From: Farysia itapuensis
Taxonomy: Eukaryota > Basidiomycota > Ustilaginomycetes > Ustilaginales > Ustilaginaceae
Assembly (NCBI GenBank): GCA_023212645.1
Contig: JALBYC010000032.1
Location: forward strand, 1-64,000
Length of the DNA stretch: 64,000 nt
Direction of reading: 5' to 3'
The position numbers and the translations under genes were made by a program. Shown in pieces: positions 55,401 to 64,000 of the stretch. The stretch's first letter is position 1; every line of letters starts with the position of its first letter. The notes beneath the pieces were generated by a model. That model saw nothing but the letters and a program-made list of their open reading frames with translations. It did no database searches and had not been told where the DNA came from.

Positions 55401-56446
55401 GTCGCTTTGAGACGGAACCGGCGCATCACTCGTACATTGCATCCATGGGGCATCGTTTCAGCTCTTTCAGCGGAGCCGTGCGATTGACAAAACGTTGGAT
55501 GGCCAGTCAAATGCTCTCAACGCCAGTGGTACCGGAAGAGCTGCTGGAACTGGTATGCGCTGCCGCCTACCTTTCACCGGAACAAGGTGCTCCAACGACA
55601 GCCGTGGCTGGCTTTCTCACCATTCTTCGGCTGCTCGCAACATGGAGGTGGAAAGAGGAGCCACTGATGGTCCCTATTCAGTCGGTGATTGGCGCGTCGG
55701 AAGGCAAGCGAATCTACGCGCTTTCTGCGGAGCAGCGGGCCGAGGTGGAACGCAATTTCCACGCAGCTCGCGGAAGTGACCCATCGATGGCGCATCGAGC
55801 GTGGTTCGTCGCCACAGAGACAGATCTCAACGGCACCGCATTCGGCACACAAGGGCCGGTGGGCGGCGTTGCAGACGGCGTGCAGAAACTCGCGCGTGCT
55901 GCCGTCCAGATTCTCGGAAACGTCACTCTCATGTCCTCCCAACAGGTTCTAGCACTGTTCACACCCTCACTGGCACACTACGACTTTCTCGTACATCTCA
56001 AGCCAGCCGTTCTCTCGCGCTATTCGGAGAACTTGCACGCAGATCCAGCCGAATGGGGTAGCAAGAGGGCTAAATATGTCAATCTGGAGACGGAAGCAGC
56101 CGAGCCGGTCGCTTCCGTCCTCGACTCGGAGCCCAAACCTGGATTTGACGCAGCAACAGCGTTCCTAGCGCTGCTGCGCTCGCTCTACAGCGATTCTTTC
56201 CGACTTTTCCACGACACGCACGGCGGTACGGTTATCGGAGGACTGTTCAATCCTGTGCTCGACCGGTCGCGTGACTTCAAAGTCGGCCTTGGGTTCAATA
56301 GCCATCCGGAACTGCTCAAAACTCAAAAAGCAGGTTCTGGCTTAAAGACACAGGTCACACTCAACAAGGCTGCGCTCGTCGCCGAGATCGAGAGGCTTGG
56401 ATCTGGGCTGGTAGAACGGGTGGAGCTGCAGGATGCTTTGCACTAG
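52442..56446 (+). CDS. UTP22: U3 snoRNP protein Utp22 (Nrap/NOL6)
   Basis: A single-exon protein of 1334 aa. The frame is open further upstream, but the first ATG in a sensible context is 52442 (MPGLKRKATSSSSARANAP), giving a basic then very acidic N-terminus (about 25-140) as in Nrap proteins. The Nrap core begins with PTNAEMQGLKETSELFKNNVFKL and LLPEVRPNYTKADALE, and continues through DSMHLVGSWPLKC, a nucleotidyltransferase-like VDVDVAVVMPSSLFQEKDY, and RFVLTMILAHLL. C-terminal Nrap domains end with DTHGGTVIGGLFNPVL (about 1260). Utp22 forms the UtpC subcomplex with Rrp7 in the SSU processome and, in yeast, links to CK2 and Ifh1 for control of ribosomal-protein genes. Length fits the family. 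Confidence 0.96.
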   Translation: MPGLKRKATSSSSARANAPPRVRRNQSVNSEDDRDFDDDEDLLASALTGTGSAAVPDNDDDSTDTEASATASEEETELVSDVEEELELNSDGEEDAESDTNGDHVDVMSDEDMDGGFEDLEDGADNTQNAQPSSSSAPSKPSKKSLYAIPTNAEMQGLKETSELFKNNVFKLKIDEMLPEVRPNYTKADALELVLRRLHELFASLPPVEAAPVGEAVETFKQNTQGQVRIPFPDPAPRPDAQYKLAFEKPDSMHLVGSWPLKCATKRPQGVDVDVAVVMPSSLFQEKDYANFRYFYKKAFYLANLAHAITTSSMQLGVTASFALLDADPRRPVLVLTPVHDKSETDFTKLKACIRIHPAIHSEVFRPARLGPLRSNVRVGADTEASNPTPRYNSVILADSLHLPHLVYLHTTAQACPAFADACLLLKTWAFQRGFGSGSRSRKHSTGIESKRRQVAGSGSVRFVLTMILAHLLNGEDKSQNGSTKRDPTAGRSKLTNAFSSYQLFRGVMDWLAKHDFNTHPAFMKPMPSAGLESRSDKVAREDFAKAFERVLIDPSGSLNLFSLLPTGSVDLLQYEAKSTLDMLNDASTDHFDALFLQDRTAAPFIFDEVARVDLPVSQRHSRTKENEQHDPAQTSTAVLKADFGTAVQAAMVQVSSTASKALLGRAKLVALLHSSSGGLLDFWPLNSARPSPSTEVEIGMVLDGEQAWRMVEHGPSSQDGEKAQDFRTFWGKLSELRRFKDGRVLESVVWPVTSQASRWTIPRRILSYVLYRHHSIHESQISFVSAKFDKLLSIDDALSRKAHLVSTDEKGSALIQTAFEQLSKDLRALESLPLSIISIAPSAAGIRGTSTFVSAPINLAQLGHTIPDVASYIPLHNIVLTFEGSGKWPNDLVAIQAMKAAFFERMCAEISSKIEGCTCKIVFDPLVTSQMEDQCALEIVLASGFAFRARVMHNRERLLLERILADKFESAGAKRRAKSILDGWERRFETEPAHHSYIASMGHRFSSFSGAVRLTKRWMASQMLSTPVVPEELLELVCAAAYLSPEQGAPTTAVAGFLTILRLLATWRWKEEPLMVPIQSVIGASEGKRIYALSAEQRAEVERNFHAARGSDPSMAHRAWFVATETDLNGTAFGTQGPVGGVADGVQKLARAAVQILGNVTLMSSQQVLALFTPSLAHYDFLVHLKPAVLSRYSENLHADPAEWGSKRAKYVNLETEAAEPVASVLDSEPKPGFDAATAFLALLRSLYSDSFRLFHDTHGGTVIGGLFNPVLDRSRDFKVGLGFNSHPELLKTQKAGSGLKTQVTLNKAALVAEIERLGSGLVERVELQDALH

Positions 56447-56546
56447 AGTAGTTTAGTTCGAGTGAAATGAACGCGCGGCTATTTTGGTGCGCCGTGTATG
56501 CCTCCACACATCTTTGTTTGACACCATCATATGAGAGAGAGAGACC

Positions 56547-57701
56547 ATGTCGGACTTACTTGACCCTTCTGCTTTGCTCCATGTCTTGCCCACACTGCTC
56601 CCAGCCACAGGCGGAGCACAGGATGGTGCGGCGCTGCGCAATCCTCAAGATGCACTGGCTGCCATGATCCATACCATCATGTCTCGTCTCGACTTTCGAC
56701 TTGTCGGGCTGAGCGACGACGATAGGCTGGACACGGACGGTACGGCAACAAACAGACTCCCCGCTGCGTGGAACGCACACGGGCCCGAGAGTTTCGCCTT
56801 TCGCTACAAGCACGATCAGTCTTCGCTCGACTACCTTGTCAAGATAGTCAAGCTGGGCCCACGCGCCATGATCCACGGCATTGCCATGCAGGGATCCAAG
56901 ACCAACACCCTGCAGCTCCCATGGGCCGACTACTTTTCACCCTCCTTCTGGCCTTACCCAGCCACAGGGACGCAGGAAGCTTCAGAGCCGCTGGTGAATG
57001 GTTACATCAGCTCGTCTAGGCTCAAAGATCTAGTGGTTGCGTTCAAGACCCAGATTCTGCAGGGTCTCGTGCCCGGTTTGACAAAAGAAGGCTACACGGA
57101 TGACAGCAGCGCGGGAGACAACAACGACGCCTCTTCCTCGTCTACGCGACGACGCGACGATCGAAGCGGTGCTCAGCCGCCTCGTGCTCCGTTCCATGGC
57201 GATGAAGACGACCCGAGCTTGCCCGCGCAGTTCACCCCTCCATTCCGGAATCCGTTGACTGTAGGGGACCGCGATTTGGATCCTCTTGGCGGGTCGCCCC
57301 TTGCCATGCCACCTCGATTTGGCGGAGGCGGCGGCGGCTTTGCACCTCCACCCCTCTTCCCCGGCGGTGATACGGGTGGCGGAATGATCGTCGGTCCCAA
57401 CCACCCCATGTTCCGCGACCGATTCTCCCAGCCACATCCTTCCCAGGGATTGCCGCCTGGCGCTGTGCCCCCCGGCGCAAGGTTCGATCCAATCCACCCC
57501 GCCGGCGATCCAAATTTCCCCGGAGCTGGTCGCTCCAACCCAGACGTCGGCGGACCCAACCCGCAACCTCCCGGCCGATTCAGACAGCCCACGGGCGATC
57601 CAGACTGGGACGACCTCGCACCACCCGGCTTTGGCGGCTCTTCCCAGCGACGTCCTGGACCCCCAGGCCCGCCTAGCGGCAGTGATCACTGGTACTCCTA
57701 A
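56547..57701 (+). CDS. PI31-like proteasome regulator
   Basis: A single-exon protein of 384 aa starting at ATG 56547 after a GAGAGAGA tract. The N-terminal ~155 residues form the FP (Fbxo7/PI31) domain: ALAAMIHTIMSRLDFRLVGL, PAAWNAHGPESFAFRYKH and LDYLVKIVKLGPRAMIHGIA. The C-terminal part is Gly/Pro-rich and carries the PI31 regulatory signature: DPLGG near 245, GGGMIVGPNHPMF, PPGARFDPIHPAG and GDPDWDDLAPPGF. PI31 binds the 20S proteasome, inhibiting it in vitro and promoting assembly or transport in vivo. Domain order and total length fit the family. It starts 100 bp after the UTP22 stop, in tandem. Confidence 0.93.
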   Translation: MSDLLDPSALLHVLPTLLPATGGAQDGAALRNPQDALAAMIHTIMSRLDFRLVGLSDDDRLDTDGTATNRLPAAWNAHGPESFAFRYKHDQSSLDYLVKIVKLGPRAMIHGIAMQGSKTNTLQLPWADYFSPSFWPYPATGTQEASEPLVNGYISSSRLKDLVVAFKTQILQGLVPGLTKEGYTDDSSAGDNNDASSSSTRRRDDRSGAQPPRAPFHGDEDDPSLPAQFTPPFRNPLTVGDRDLDPLGGSPLAMPPRFGGGGGGFAPPPLFPGGDTGGGMIVGPNHPMFRDRFSQPHPSQGLPPGAVPPGARFDPIHPAGDPNFPGAGRSNPDVGGPNPQPPGRFRQPTGDPDWDDLAPPGFGGSSQRRPGPPGPPSGSDHWYS

Positions 57702-57808
57702 ACCCCACCCCACGCGCTGCTACCACAATGCATCTCGAGTTCACATAGTTAAAATGGAAGAATATGAGCAAGCTAAACTACGCGCAGAGGATGGAGGGGG
57801 GGGTGGGA

Positions 57809-60745
57809 TCAGGAAGTGGTGGTGGGGATGGATTTCTGTGCGACGGTGATTTTGTCGCCGAGACTGAGTGCGATACCTTGAGTCTTGCTTCGGATGCGCA
57901 CATGGCCTTGAATCGTCTTGCCGTCTGGGAGCAGTTCGATGCTGAGGTTGGCCAGTGCGTCTTCTCCAAACAGCGACCGGGCGTACATGTTGGCCGAGAG
58001 GAATCCACATTCGCCGGCAAGCGACGCTTCCGGCGTCAAGCACGACATGTTGGTACTCTTCATAATGTGGTGCAGATACGCGCGCAGATCGGCGACGTTG
58101 GTGTTGACATTCACCTTGTTTTCCCACTCAAACTCGGTCCACATTGCGCGGAACTGAGCTTCGTTGCAGTACGCAGGACTGATGTAGTCCATAATGTCAA
58201 TGTGAATGTCGTTGAGCACGACACACTTGGCATCGCCCGCCGACTGCGTACCCGTTCCAGCCGCGCCTTCGTAGATGATGTTGCCGAAAATCACGCCCGT
58301 CTCGGTCGACGAAACTTTGATGGTCGCCTTGATGGATTGATACGAGTACGGCGCCAGCGTGTACGACGATGGACGCTCAACCAGCTTCAAGTCTCCAAGC
58401 GTTGCAAACTCGATCGACAGATTGGCCAGAGTCTCGGCCGTCTGGTTGACCACGAGCACGTCCAGCAGAATGTCAAATTGGTGAACGTTGACGTACGCCT
58501 CGGCATACACCGGGTCTGAAAACCCGGTCAGCTGAACAACCCGTGCCAACTTGCTGATAAAGTCGTCCTTGGCAGCCTCAGCCTGGCCCGTAGCTTGTGT
58601 CAATTCTCGCTCGTACTCTTCCGCCTCGTTGTCGGCCGCCTTTTGCGAAAATTGTCGGAAGGAGAGCACATCGTCCGGCTGCACTTTTACCACCTTAGTC
58701 TCTTTGGCAAGCTTTTCCGCCGCTTTCGTCTGCTCGTGCTCCACCATTTTGGTGTAAGCCGCTTTGGTGTCGTGCAGGAAGACTTGTTTGGCCTCCTTGC
58801 TCTCGGCTCCTGATTCCTCAAGCGTAGACGCAAGTGTCTCGACACACGACATGATGCGCTCCGTAGAGTCCTCGTCGATCGGCGTCGCCGCGAACTTGGA
58901 CTGTCCCACACGCACGATGCTCGTCATCATCAGCATCGATTCAGCTCGGAGACTGTTTTTGGCACCAGCGTCAGATGAAAGCTCGCTGAAGCGCAGCACC
59001 AGCTTGGTGAGCGTTGAGGCAAGGACCGTGCCCGTGTAAAAGTCTCCGAGCAAGAGCAGAGAGCGCAGGGGAGGCTTGGACGCGTTTTTGACCGCTTCCA
59101 GTCGCGCAGTCTGATTGGGGTCCGAGCTGAAAGCCGTCTCGGTGGCGTACGTGCCATCGGCGCGTACACGGTTGGCAGTGGATGTCTTGGGAGCCGAAGA
59201 CGTAGCAGCGTCTTGTCCGCTAGCCTCCGGTTCTCCATCGGCGCTGGACGTTTCCAACAGACGCTCCTCGGCAGCAAGAATTGGAACCTCGCCCACGACT
59301 TTGCGGATCTGCTGCAGAGCTTCCTTGATGTCTTCGATACTTGCGCAGTACTCGCCCACAATCCACAGAGCGCCCCTGAACACCTTGCCCGACTTGATCT
59401 CTGTGAAAGTGCGCAGCAGCTTGTCGACAATCGAGGATCGCAGATCCGGGAATTTCTCAACCACTTCGCGTACAAACGCAATAACGTCGACAGCCGAAGG
59501 GTTGTTTGAGTCGCCGAGGAACTCCATGAGCACATGCACCACGTTTGACGCCACTTCGGAGAACTTGATGGCACACGTGTGAATCGACTGGATCAAGAGT
59601 TGTCGGTACTCGAGGTTCTTGTCCTGACCCTGCGATCCCTCAACCGTCTTCATGAGCTCCTTTTTTAGGAGAAGAACGACTTCCTCGATGTTGCGACTTG
59701 AGACCATTTCAAGTGCAATCTTGAGTGCTTTTCGACGTACGTCCATGTCGGGACTGCTAAGGACGCGGAGCAGATCCATGACAAGGGGGTCGATAACGTG
59801 TTCGTGCTTTGTCCTCAAGGCGTCAAGGCGATCAAGCACAATGAGTTTGACGTTGTTGTCGCTCTCCTTGACAATCAATTCGATCAGTGCGCTTGCGGTT
59901 GCTTTGACGGCCGCAGCATTCTGTGTCAGTGTAGTCAGAGTGGTGGCAGCCTCGTACTTGACCGAGTGACTGGGAGCATTGAGCAGCTCAGAGACGGCAC
60001 GGATGTACTTGGCGCGGTGTGGAGAGTCCCCGCGGCAGTCCTTTCGGATCAGCTCGATGATGGCCAATTGCATCAGCTCATCCTGGACAATAATCTGATC
60101 TCCAAGGCCCAGAAAGTATTCGACAGCACGCTCAGGAGCAGTGTGGCAGAGAAGGACGAACGCGTTGCGCTTGCAAGTTGTGTCGGCCTCGGCCACCAGG
60201 AAGGTCTCCATCAGCTCTGGCGCGTCCACAATGAGGTTCTCGTTCTGCTGATATATCGAGTACACGCAGAAGACGGCGTTCTTACGTACGTAGCTGTGTC
60301 GATGCTCCAGACACTGTCGGATGGTGGGAATCAATGGCTCAAGCAGTTCTGGCTCTTTGACTTTTTGCAAGAAGCGCAGTGTGGATCCTCGAATGTACTC
60401 GTTGGGATGTTGCAGATCGTTTCGGATCGCGTTACACACCAGAATCATTTCCTGCTTGAGCTTGCCTTTGTCATCAAGCTTTGGGCAGACTTCCCAGTAG
60501 AAGTGCAGCATCTTTTTCAAAGGCTTGCTTCGACTCGGCAGTACACATTGAATGATGGGCATCAGCAGGTTTGGCTGAGGAGATCCATTGAGTGTCGATA
60601 CGATGATGCGTCGCAGTGTTTCCAGCTTGACTTCATCAGAGCCGCGTTGCAGATTTGTGCGAAGGTCCTGGGTCGATAGCTCGACGCCATCGCTGTTTGG
60701 GTCCTGCGCGACGACAGAGTAAGCTACAGTGTCGGACGACGACAT
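57809..60745 (-). CDS. SEC26: Coatomer subunit beta (beta-COP, Sec26)
   Basis: A single-exon protein of about 978 aa. The longest frame extends to 60874, but the ATG at 60745 (MSSSDTVAYSVVAQD) gives the family's usual N-terminus and is preferred. The adaptin-like solenoid (about 20-540) is unmistakable: PLKKMLHFYWEVCPK, IRNDLQHPNEYIRGSTLRFL, HRHSYVRKNAVFCVYSIY and SHSVKYEAATTLTTLTQNAAA. The coatomer beta C-terminal domain and appendage follow (FSDPVYAEAYVNVHQFDILLDVL, VLNDIHIDIMDYI, WTEFEWENKVNVNT). Beta-COP is part of the F-subcomplex of COPI, which coats Golgi-to-ER vesicles. The 3' end is close to the convergent PI31-like gene (about 107 bp). Confidence 0.97.
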   Translation of the reverse strand: MSSSDTVAYSVVAQDPNSDGVELSTQDLRTNLQRGSDEVKLETLRRIIVSTLNGSPQPNLLMPIIQCVLPSRSKPLKKMLHFYWEVCPKLDDKGKLKQEMILVCNAIRNDLQHPNEYIRGSTLRFLQKVKEPELLEPLIPTIRQCLEHRHSYVRKNAVFCVYSIYQQNENLIVDAPELMETFLVAEADTTCKRNAFVLLCHTAPERAVEYFLGLGDQIIVQDELMQLAIIELIRKDCRGDSPHRAKYIRAVSELLNAPSHSVKYEAATTLTTLTQNAAAVKATASALIELIVKESDNNVKLIVLDRLDALRTKHEHVIDPLVMDLLRVLSSPDMDVRRKALKIALEMVSSRNIEEVVLLLKKELMKTVEGSQGQDKNLEYRQLLIQSIHTCAIKFSEVASNVVHVLMEFLGDSNNPSAVDVIAFVREVVEKFPDLRSSIVDKLLRTFTEIKSGKVFRGALWIVGEYCASIEDIKEALQQIRKVVGEVPILAAEERLLETSSADGEPEASGQDAATSSAPKTSTANRVRADGTYATETAFSSDPNQTARLEAVKNASKPPLRSLLLLGDFYTGTVLASTLTKLVLRFSELSSDAGAKNSLRAESMLMMTSIVRVGQSKFAATPIDEDSTERIMSCVETLASTLEESGAESKEAKQVFLHDTKAAYTKMVEHEQTKAAEKLAKETKVVKVQPDDVLSFRQFSQKAADNEAEEYERELTQATGQAEAAKDDFISKLARVVQLTGFSDPVYAEAYVNVHQFDILLDVLVVNQTAETLANLSIEFATLGDLKLVERPSSYTLAPYSYQSIKATIKVSSTETGVIFGNIIYEGAAGTGTQSAGDAKCVVLNDIHIDIMDYISPAYCNEAQFRAMWTEFEWENKVNVNTNVADLRAYLHHIMKSTNMSCLTPEASLAGECGFLSANMYARSLFGEDALANLSIELLPDGKTIQGHVRIRSKTQGIALSLGDKITVAQKSIPTTTS

Positions 60746-61295
60746 TGTGATGAACGCGTTTGCTCTACGTGGTAGCAAGGTGTTGGTCGCTGTCGATGAG
60801 CGTCTTCCAGCGCAACACCGCTCCTTCTCGCTCGGATCACCCGGGCGAAACATCACGTGTTTCAAATCTAACATTCAACTGAAAGCTAAATCGGGACATC
60901 GGGCTTAATCTGAGAGCAGCAAAGATCGCGGTGAGTACCGCGTTCCGCGTTACTTGACGTGTGCGCCATTGTTCGCGCCATTGTGATTGGTGAACACGGT
61001 GGCAGCTCAGCCGACACAAGCGACTCCCGAGCCGAATGCAACGCAGATTACACGCCCCAACCTCAGCCTTCAACAACAAGTCGAGCAACAGCCACCTAGC
61101 ACTCTTGGGCTTGACAACCAACATGCTAATGTGCACTCTAGAAGTGACAAAGACGGTCAAACAAGTCGGATTGTTGCTCAAGATAACACTCAGGCCGACA
61201 GACACTGTAGATGGTCGCGATGATGCCGCTTCTTTGACCTGACAATGTGTTCAGATACACCAATAGACAATATAGATCAATAAACTGGCGCGGTG
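60746..61295. other. Intergenic region: SEC26 promoter and ECO1 3' end
   Basis: 550 bp with no supported gene. Short open frames here on both strands overlap and have no recognisable content. The left part is the promoter of the minus-strand SEC26 gene and the right part the 3' UTR of ECO1. Confidence 0.5.
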
Positions 61296-62512
61296 CTAGG
61301 CCTCAAATACTATTAGGCGTGGTGAGTCGTCTTCGCTGGGGCCTTTGCGGATCCACGCCTCGGCCAGTTTCCGACCAGCTTCGGTCGGCTGGCTGAAAGC
61401 CACTGCCTTGGCTCGGCTGCCGTATGTGCCAATGAGCTTCGTGAGCGTAAGACCGTAGATGCTGTGATCGGCAGCAGCGTCGAGCAGCTCGCTTGCAATA
61501 CCTGATCGTCTAAATCCAGGAATTACGTGAATGCGATAGATGCCGACTGGCGGTGTCTTTGAGTCTGACAGGGCTTCCGAGACAAAGATGGCGTCCCCGG
61601 CATCGTCCCACAAGATCCCAGGCTCTGTGTGGTTCTCCTTGCCCTCGCCGGTGCGCGAAATCACCTGTCGAGCGGTCCCAGAAGATATGCGGCCGACGAG
61701 AGCAGCTCCCACCGCCCTTCCGCCACAGACGGCGACAAAGACCTTGCAGGTCTTCAGCACCGCAGCATCAACTTCCGCAGCCCCCAGAGCCTCGTCCACT
61801 GCCGTCAAAAGCTCCGTGATCTTGCGGTTCGCAGCCGTGTCCTTCAGACTGCCCATGTCGTAGCGCAAAATGGTCGCCGTCTTGGTCTCGCCCGCTTTGC
61901 CTGACCCAAATTGCGTCGATTTAGCTCGAAGGATGGAAGAAGAGGCACGAATCTCGACTTCAGCGACTGCTTCGCCGTGAAGCGAGAGTGATTTCGAGCT
62001 CCAGTCAATCCCCTTGACAGTGCGTTCGTGGTACTTGGCGTGCAAGGCGCAGTCCTCTGCAGACGAGCTGTCGTATTGCATCTCGCAACCAGCGCATCGA
62101 ATGCGAATCTTCTGGCCCAAATCAAGGATCAGCTGCTCAGATTCCTTTGGGTGCGCTGCCTTGGGTTGCGACTTGCGCGGTGTCAATTTTGCAGCAGACA
62201 TCTTTGGGAACAGCATTGGGGTAGAGGACAGCACAGGGCTGCTTCTCGGCCTGCTCGTCAAATCATCTTCGTTGGCCTCGCTAGGACGAGGCGAAGAAAA
62301 TGTATCTTCAGTCATGGCCCGTCGCGCTCTTCCTCCATAAGTTGTTGTAATCTTGGGACCTGCACGAGAGGGTGTGCTCGCTGCGGGTGCTCTTTCCGAC
62401 GCTTCGATGAAAGAGCCTTGTTCGTCCTGCACTGTCCTTCCCAGAACATCAGAAAGGGAGAAAGCACAGCAAGGTCAGAAAAGCGAACAGTAGTATTCAC
62501 GGGACGAAGCAT
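61296..62512 (-). CDS. ECO1: Cohesin acetyltransferase Eco1/Eso1
   Basis: The main exon (61296 to about 62431) encodes about 378 aa. Landmarks are an N-terminal K-I-T-T-T-Y-G-G-R-A-R motif and a zinc finger of form C-x2-C-x14-H-x3-H (CAGCEMQYDSS...HAKYH). The acetyltransferase domain has YRIHVIPGFRRSGIASELLDAA (acetyl-CoA loop, split here by form R-x-x-G-I-A) and the Eco1-specific AFSQPTEAGRKLAE. Eco1 acetylates Smc3 to establish sister-chromatid cohesion. The exon has no ATG at its 5' end (it reads from a GTG). Either a tiny exon starts at the ATG 62510-62512 (MLRP) with a GTGAAT...GCAG intron (62427-62500), or the exon is spliced to the upstream MSH6 message. The 5' end is therefore uncertain; the domain call is firm. 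Confidence 0.88.
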
Positions 62513-64000
62513 CTACGTACAGAGAGAAGATGAAGACGAACCTTCGCTTGCCACAGAAGCCACCTGGGAGCGGATAATATCCAGTTGAGAGGCAATGGTC
62601 AACATCCTGGACTTGGCGTTTTTGTCGCTGGCATCTGGCAAAGATGTTCCAGACATCTTGAAGAGATGCACAAAGTCGCTCATCGAGGCTAGTGGGATAG
62701 CGCCGCGATTCTTCTCAGCCTGTGTCGCCTTTGTGGCTTCCGCGAATTGCTTCGAGACTGAAGAGGCTCGATCGCAGATATCGTGAGGCACTCCAGCAAG
62801 TGCAGCCACCTGTGTACCATACGAAGACTCAGCAATACCGTCAATGAGTCGGTAACTAGAAATTCATAAGGCGGTCAGTGGAGGGCGACGCAGAATTTTT
62901 CACATCGTCCGTCTACTTACGTGAAGATGACCTCGCGTTTGTCGTCATCCACCATGACTTGCATATGCTTGTTGCTAACCCGTGAATAGGAGTTGAAGTC
63001 ATAGGCGAGGTTTGTATAGTGGGTGAGGAAGAAAGTCAAGCATCTCGTGCGGCTAACTAGATGGTGTAGCACGGCGTATGCGATAGCTTGACCATCAAAC
63101 GTGCTGGTTCCTCGACCTAATTCGTCCATGATGACGAGCGATCTCGGCGTGCATTCGTTGATGATACGTGATGCTTCCAACATCTCGACCATGAACGTAC
63201 TGTTGTTGCGGAAAATTTGATCATTGGCTCCCATTCGCGAAGCGATGCGATCGCAAGGCGAGATGCGCGCGCTGGCCGCTGGCACTCTGCAGCCCAGCTG
63301 AGCTAAAATGACACCCGTGGCGCTCGTTCGGGCCGTTGTGCTCTTACCAGCCATGTTACCTCCGGTAAGAATAACGACCTCGTCACTCTCACCCCCTAGA
63401 CGGATGTCGTTGGGGATGAAATCGACATTCTCGCCAGCAATGCAGGGGTATCGAAGCTGTTCGAATTCCACCAAGGCCGTCTCGCTCTCGATGAGCTCTG
63501 GTCGACAAGCTGGCTCGCCCATCGCATAAGAGGCTTTCGCCAAGCTGAGGAGGCAATCGATCTCCGCAACGGTCTTGATGGCCTGCAGGAAGGCGGTGCT
63601 TTGCTCGGAGAAGCGCTCGAACAGGCTTCTGTGAAACTGTTTCAACGCGGCCAGTCGCGTCTCTCGTGCTTCTTTGATGTCTTGGACGAGTTCGCGCACC
63701 TTTGGAGAGTAGAATCGATTTCTGTCCTTGGTACCACTTAGCTTGATCCAGTTCGGAGGGACTTTTGTCGCCACGGGCACTTCAATGGTAAAGATGTCCT
63801 TGGAGCCGAGGTGCTTCCAGCAGCACTTGGCTGCGTTGAGCTTGAGCTGTTTGCGATACGTTTCTAGCTCGCTTTCTAGCTGTGCCTCTACCTCTTCTAT
63901 GGCTGCGACCGCACGGTCAAAGGGCTCAAAGACACCCTCGATCGGCGTGAAGGAGCCGTCCTCTGCAATGACAAACGTAGATTGCAGATCGCGGGCAATA
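62513..64000 (-). CDS. MSH6: DNA mismatch repair ATPase Msh6, C-terminal part (runs off the right edge)
   Basis: The C-terminal ~475 residues lie in the window: exons 62921-64000 (open to the edge) and 62513-62855, intron GTAAGT...TCTAG, phase 2. The MutS ATPase is complete. The Walker A TGGNMAGKST differs from the common TGPNMGGKST, but the GK(S/T) core is intact. GCRVPAASARISPCDRIASR, the Msh6-type RMGANDQIFRNNSTFMVEM, Walker B SLVIMDELGRGTSTFDG and the STHY-equivalent FLTHYTNLAYDF follow. The C-terminal helix-turn-helix follows the intron (YRLIDGIAESSYGTQVAALAGVP). Msh6 pairs with Msh2 to recognise base mismatches. The N-terminal mismatch-binding domains and start codon are outside the window. 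The stop TAG (62513-62515) directly abuts an ATG at 62510-62512 of the ECO1 region. Confidence 0.94.

Noticed and set aside
1..64000. CRISPR arrays, bacterial operons, integrons or phage
   Set aside because: The sequence is clearly fungal nuclear DNA, and no regularly spaced short repeats with spacers were seen.

Overview
The window is a chromosome end from a fungus. It opens with about 11 copies of CCCTAA, the C-strand of the TTAGGG telomere repeat. The rest reads as a compact, moderately GC-rich basidiomycete genome: many large intronless genes, a minority of genes with 1-4 short introns (about 50-90 nt, GTRNGT...YAG), and fungal protein families throughout (DASH subunit Spc19, Utp10, Utp22, Sli15/INCENP, Sct1-type acyltransferase, Lam/Ysp2 sterol transporter). 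A smut-type (Ustilaginomycotina) genome is my best guess from gene structure and protein style. It is an inference, not a database result.

Layout. 1-1154: telomere joined directly to the 3' part of a non-LTR retrotransposon with an R2/CRE-like C-terminal zinc knuckle, then what looks like the orphan last exon of a lost gene. 1.8-32.1 kb: ordinary gene-dense sequence: rhodanese-methyltransferase, GRAM/VASt sterol transporter, MaoC-like protein, SPC19, a predicted mitochondrial protein, a large KEN-box/SP-rich protein, UTP10, an F-box-like protein, an intron-containing tRNA-Arg(ACG), an MpaB/Lcp-like (DUF2236) protein, RAD1 (9-1-1 clamp), a secreted alpha/beta hydrolase, a YeeE/YedE sulfur-compound transporter, a NEDD8-type protease, a WBP11-like splicing factor and a small secreted cysteine-containing protein. 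32.1-37.1 kb: a repeat island with chromovirus (Ty3/gypsy) integrase-chromodomain debris, direct and inverted repeats, and a second copy of the telomeric LINE fragment (about 96% identical by eye). 37.2-64.0 kb: gene-dense again: glycerol-3-phosphate acyltransferase, an NPF-rich adaptor-like protein, INCENP, a tubulin-tyrosine-ligase family protein, an unknown protein, a small ankyrin protein, UTP22, a PI31-like proteasome regulator, beta-COP (SEC26), ECO1, and the C-terminal part of MSH6 running off the right edge.

Themes. Several genes serve chromosome segregation and genome maintenance (SPC19, INCENP, ECO1, RAD1, MSH6) and two are SSU-processome scaffolds (UTP10, UTP22). I see no operon-like logic behind this clustering beyond shared divergent promoters. 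The least ordinary points are: (1) the telomere-LINE junction and its internal twin, which suggest a telomere-associated non-LTR family; (2) MSH6 and ECO1, whose coding sequences abut with zero spacing and have canonical splice signals that would fuse them in frame; (3) a candidate secreted effector beside the repeat island; (4) overlapping head-to-head gene starts; (5) a transition-decorated inverted repeat in the island.

Limits: exon structures were worked out by hand from splice consensus and family resemblance. No alignment or search was run.
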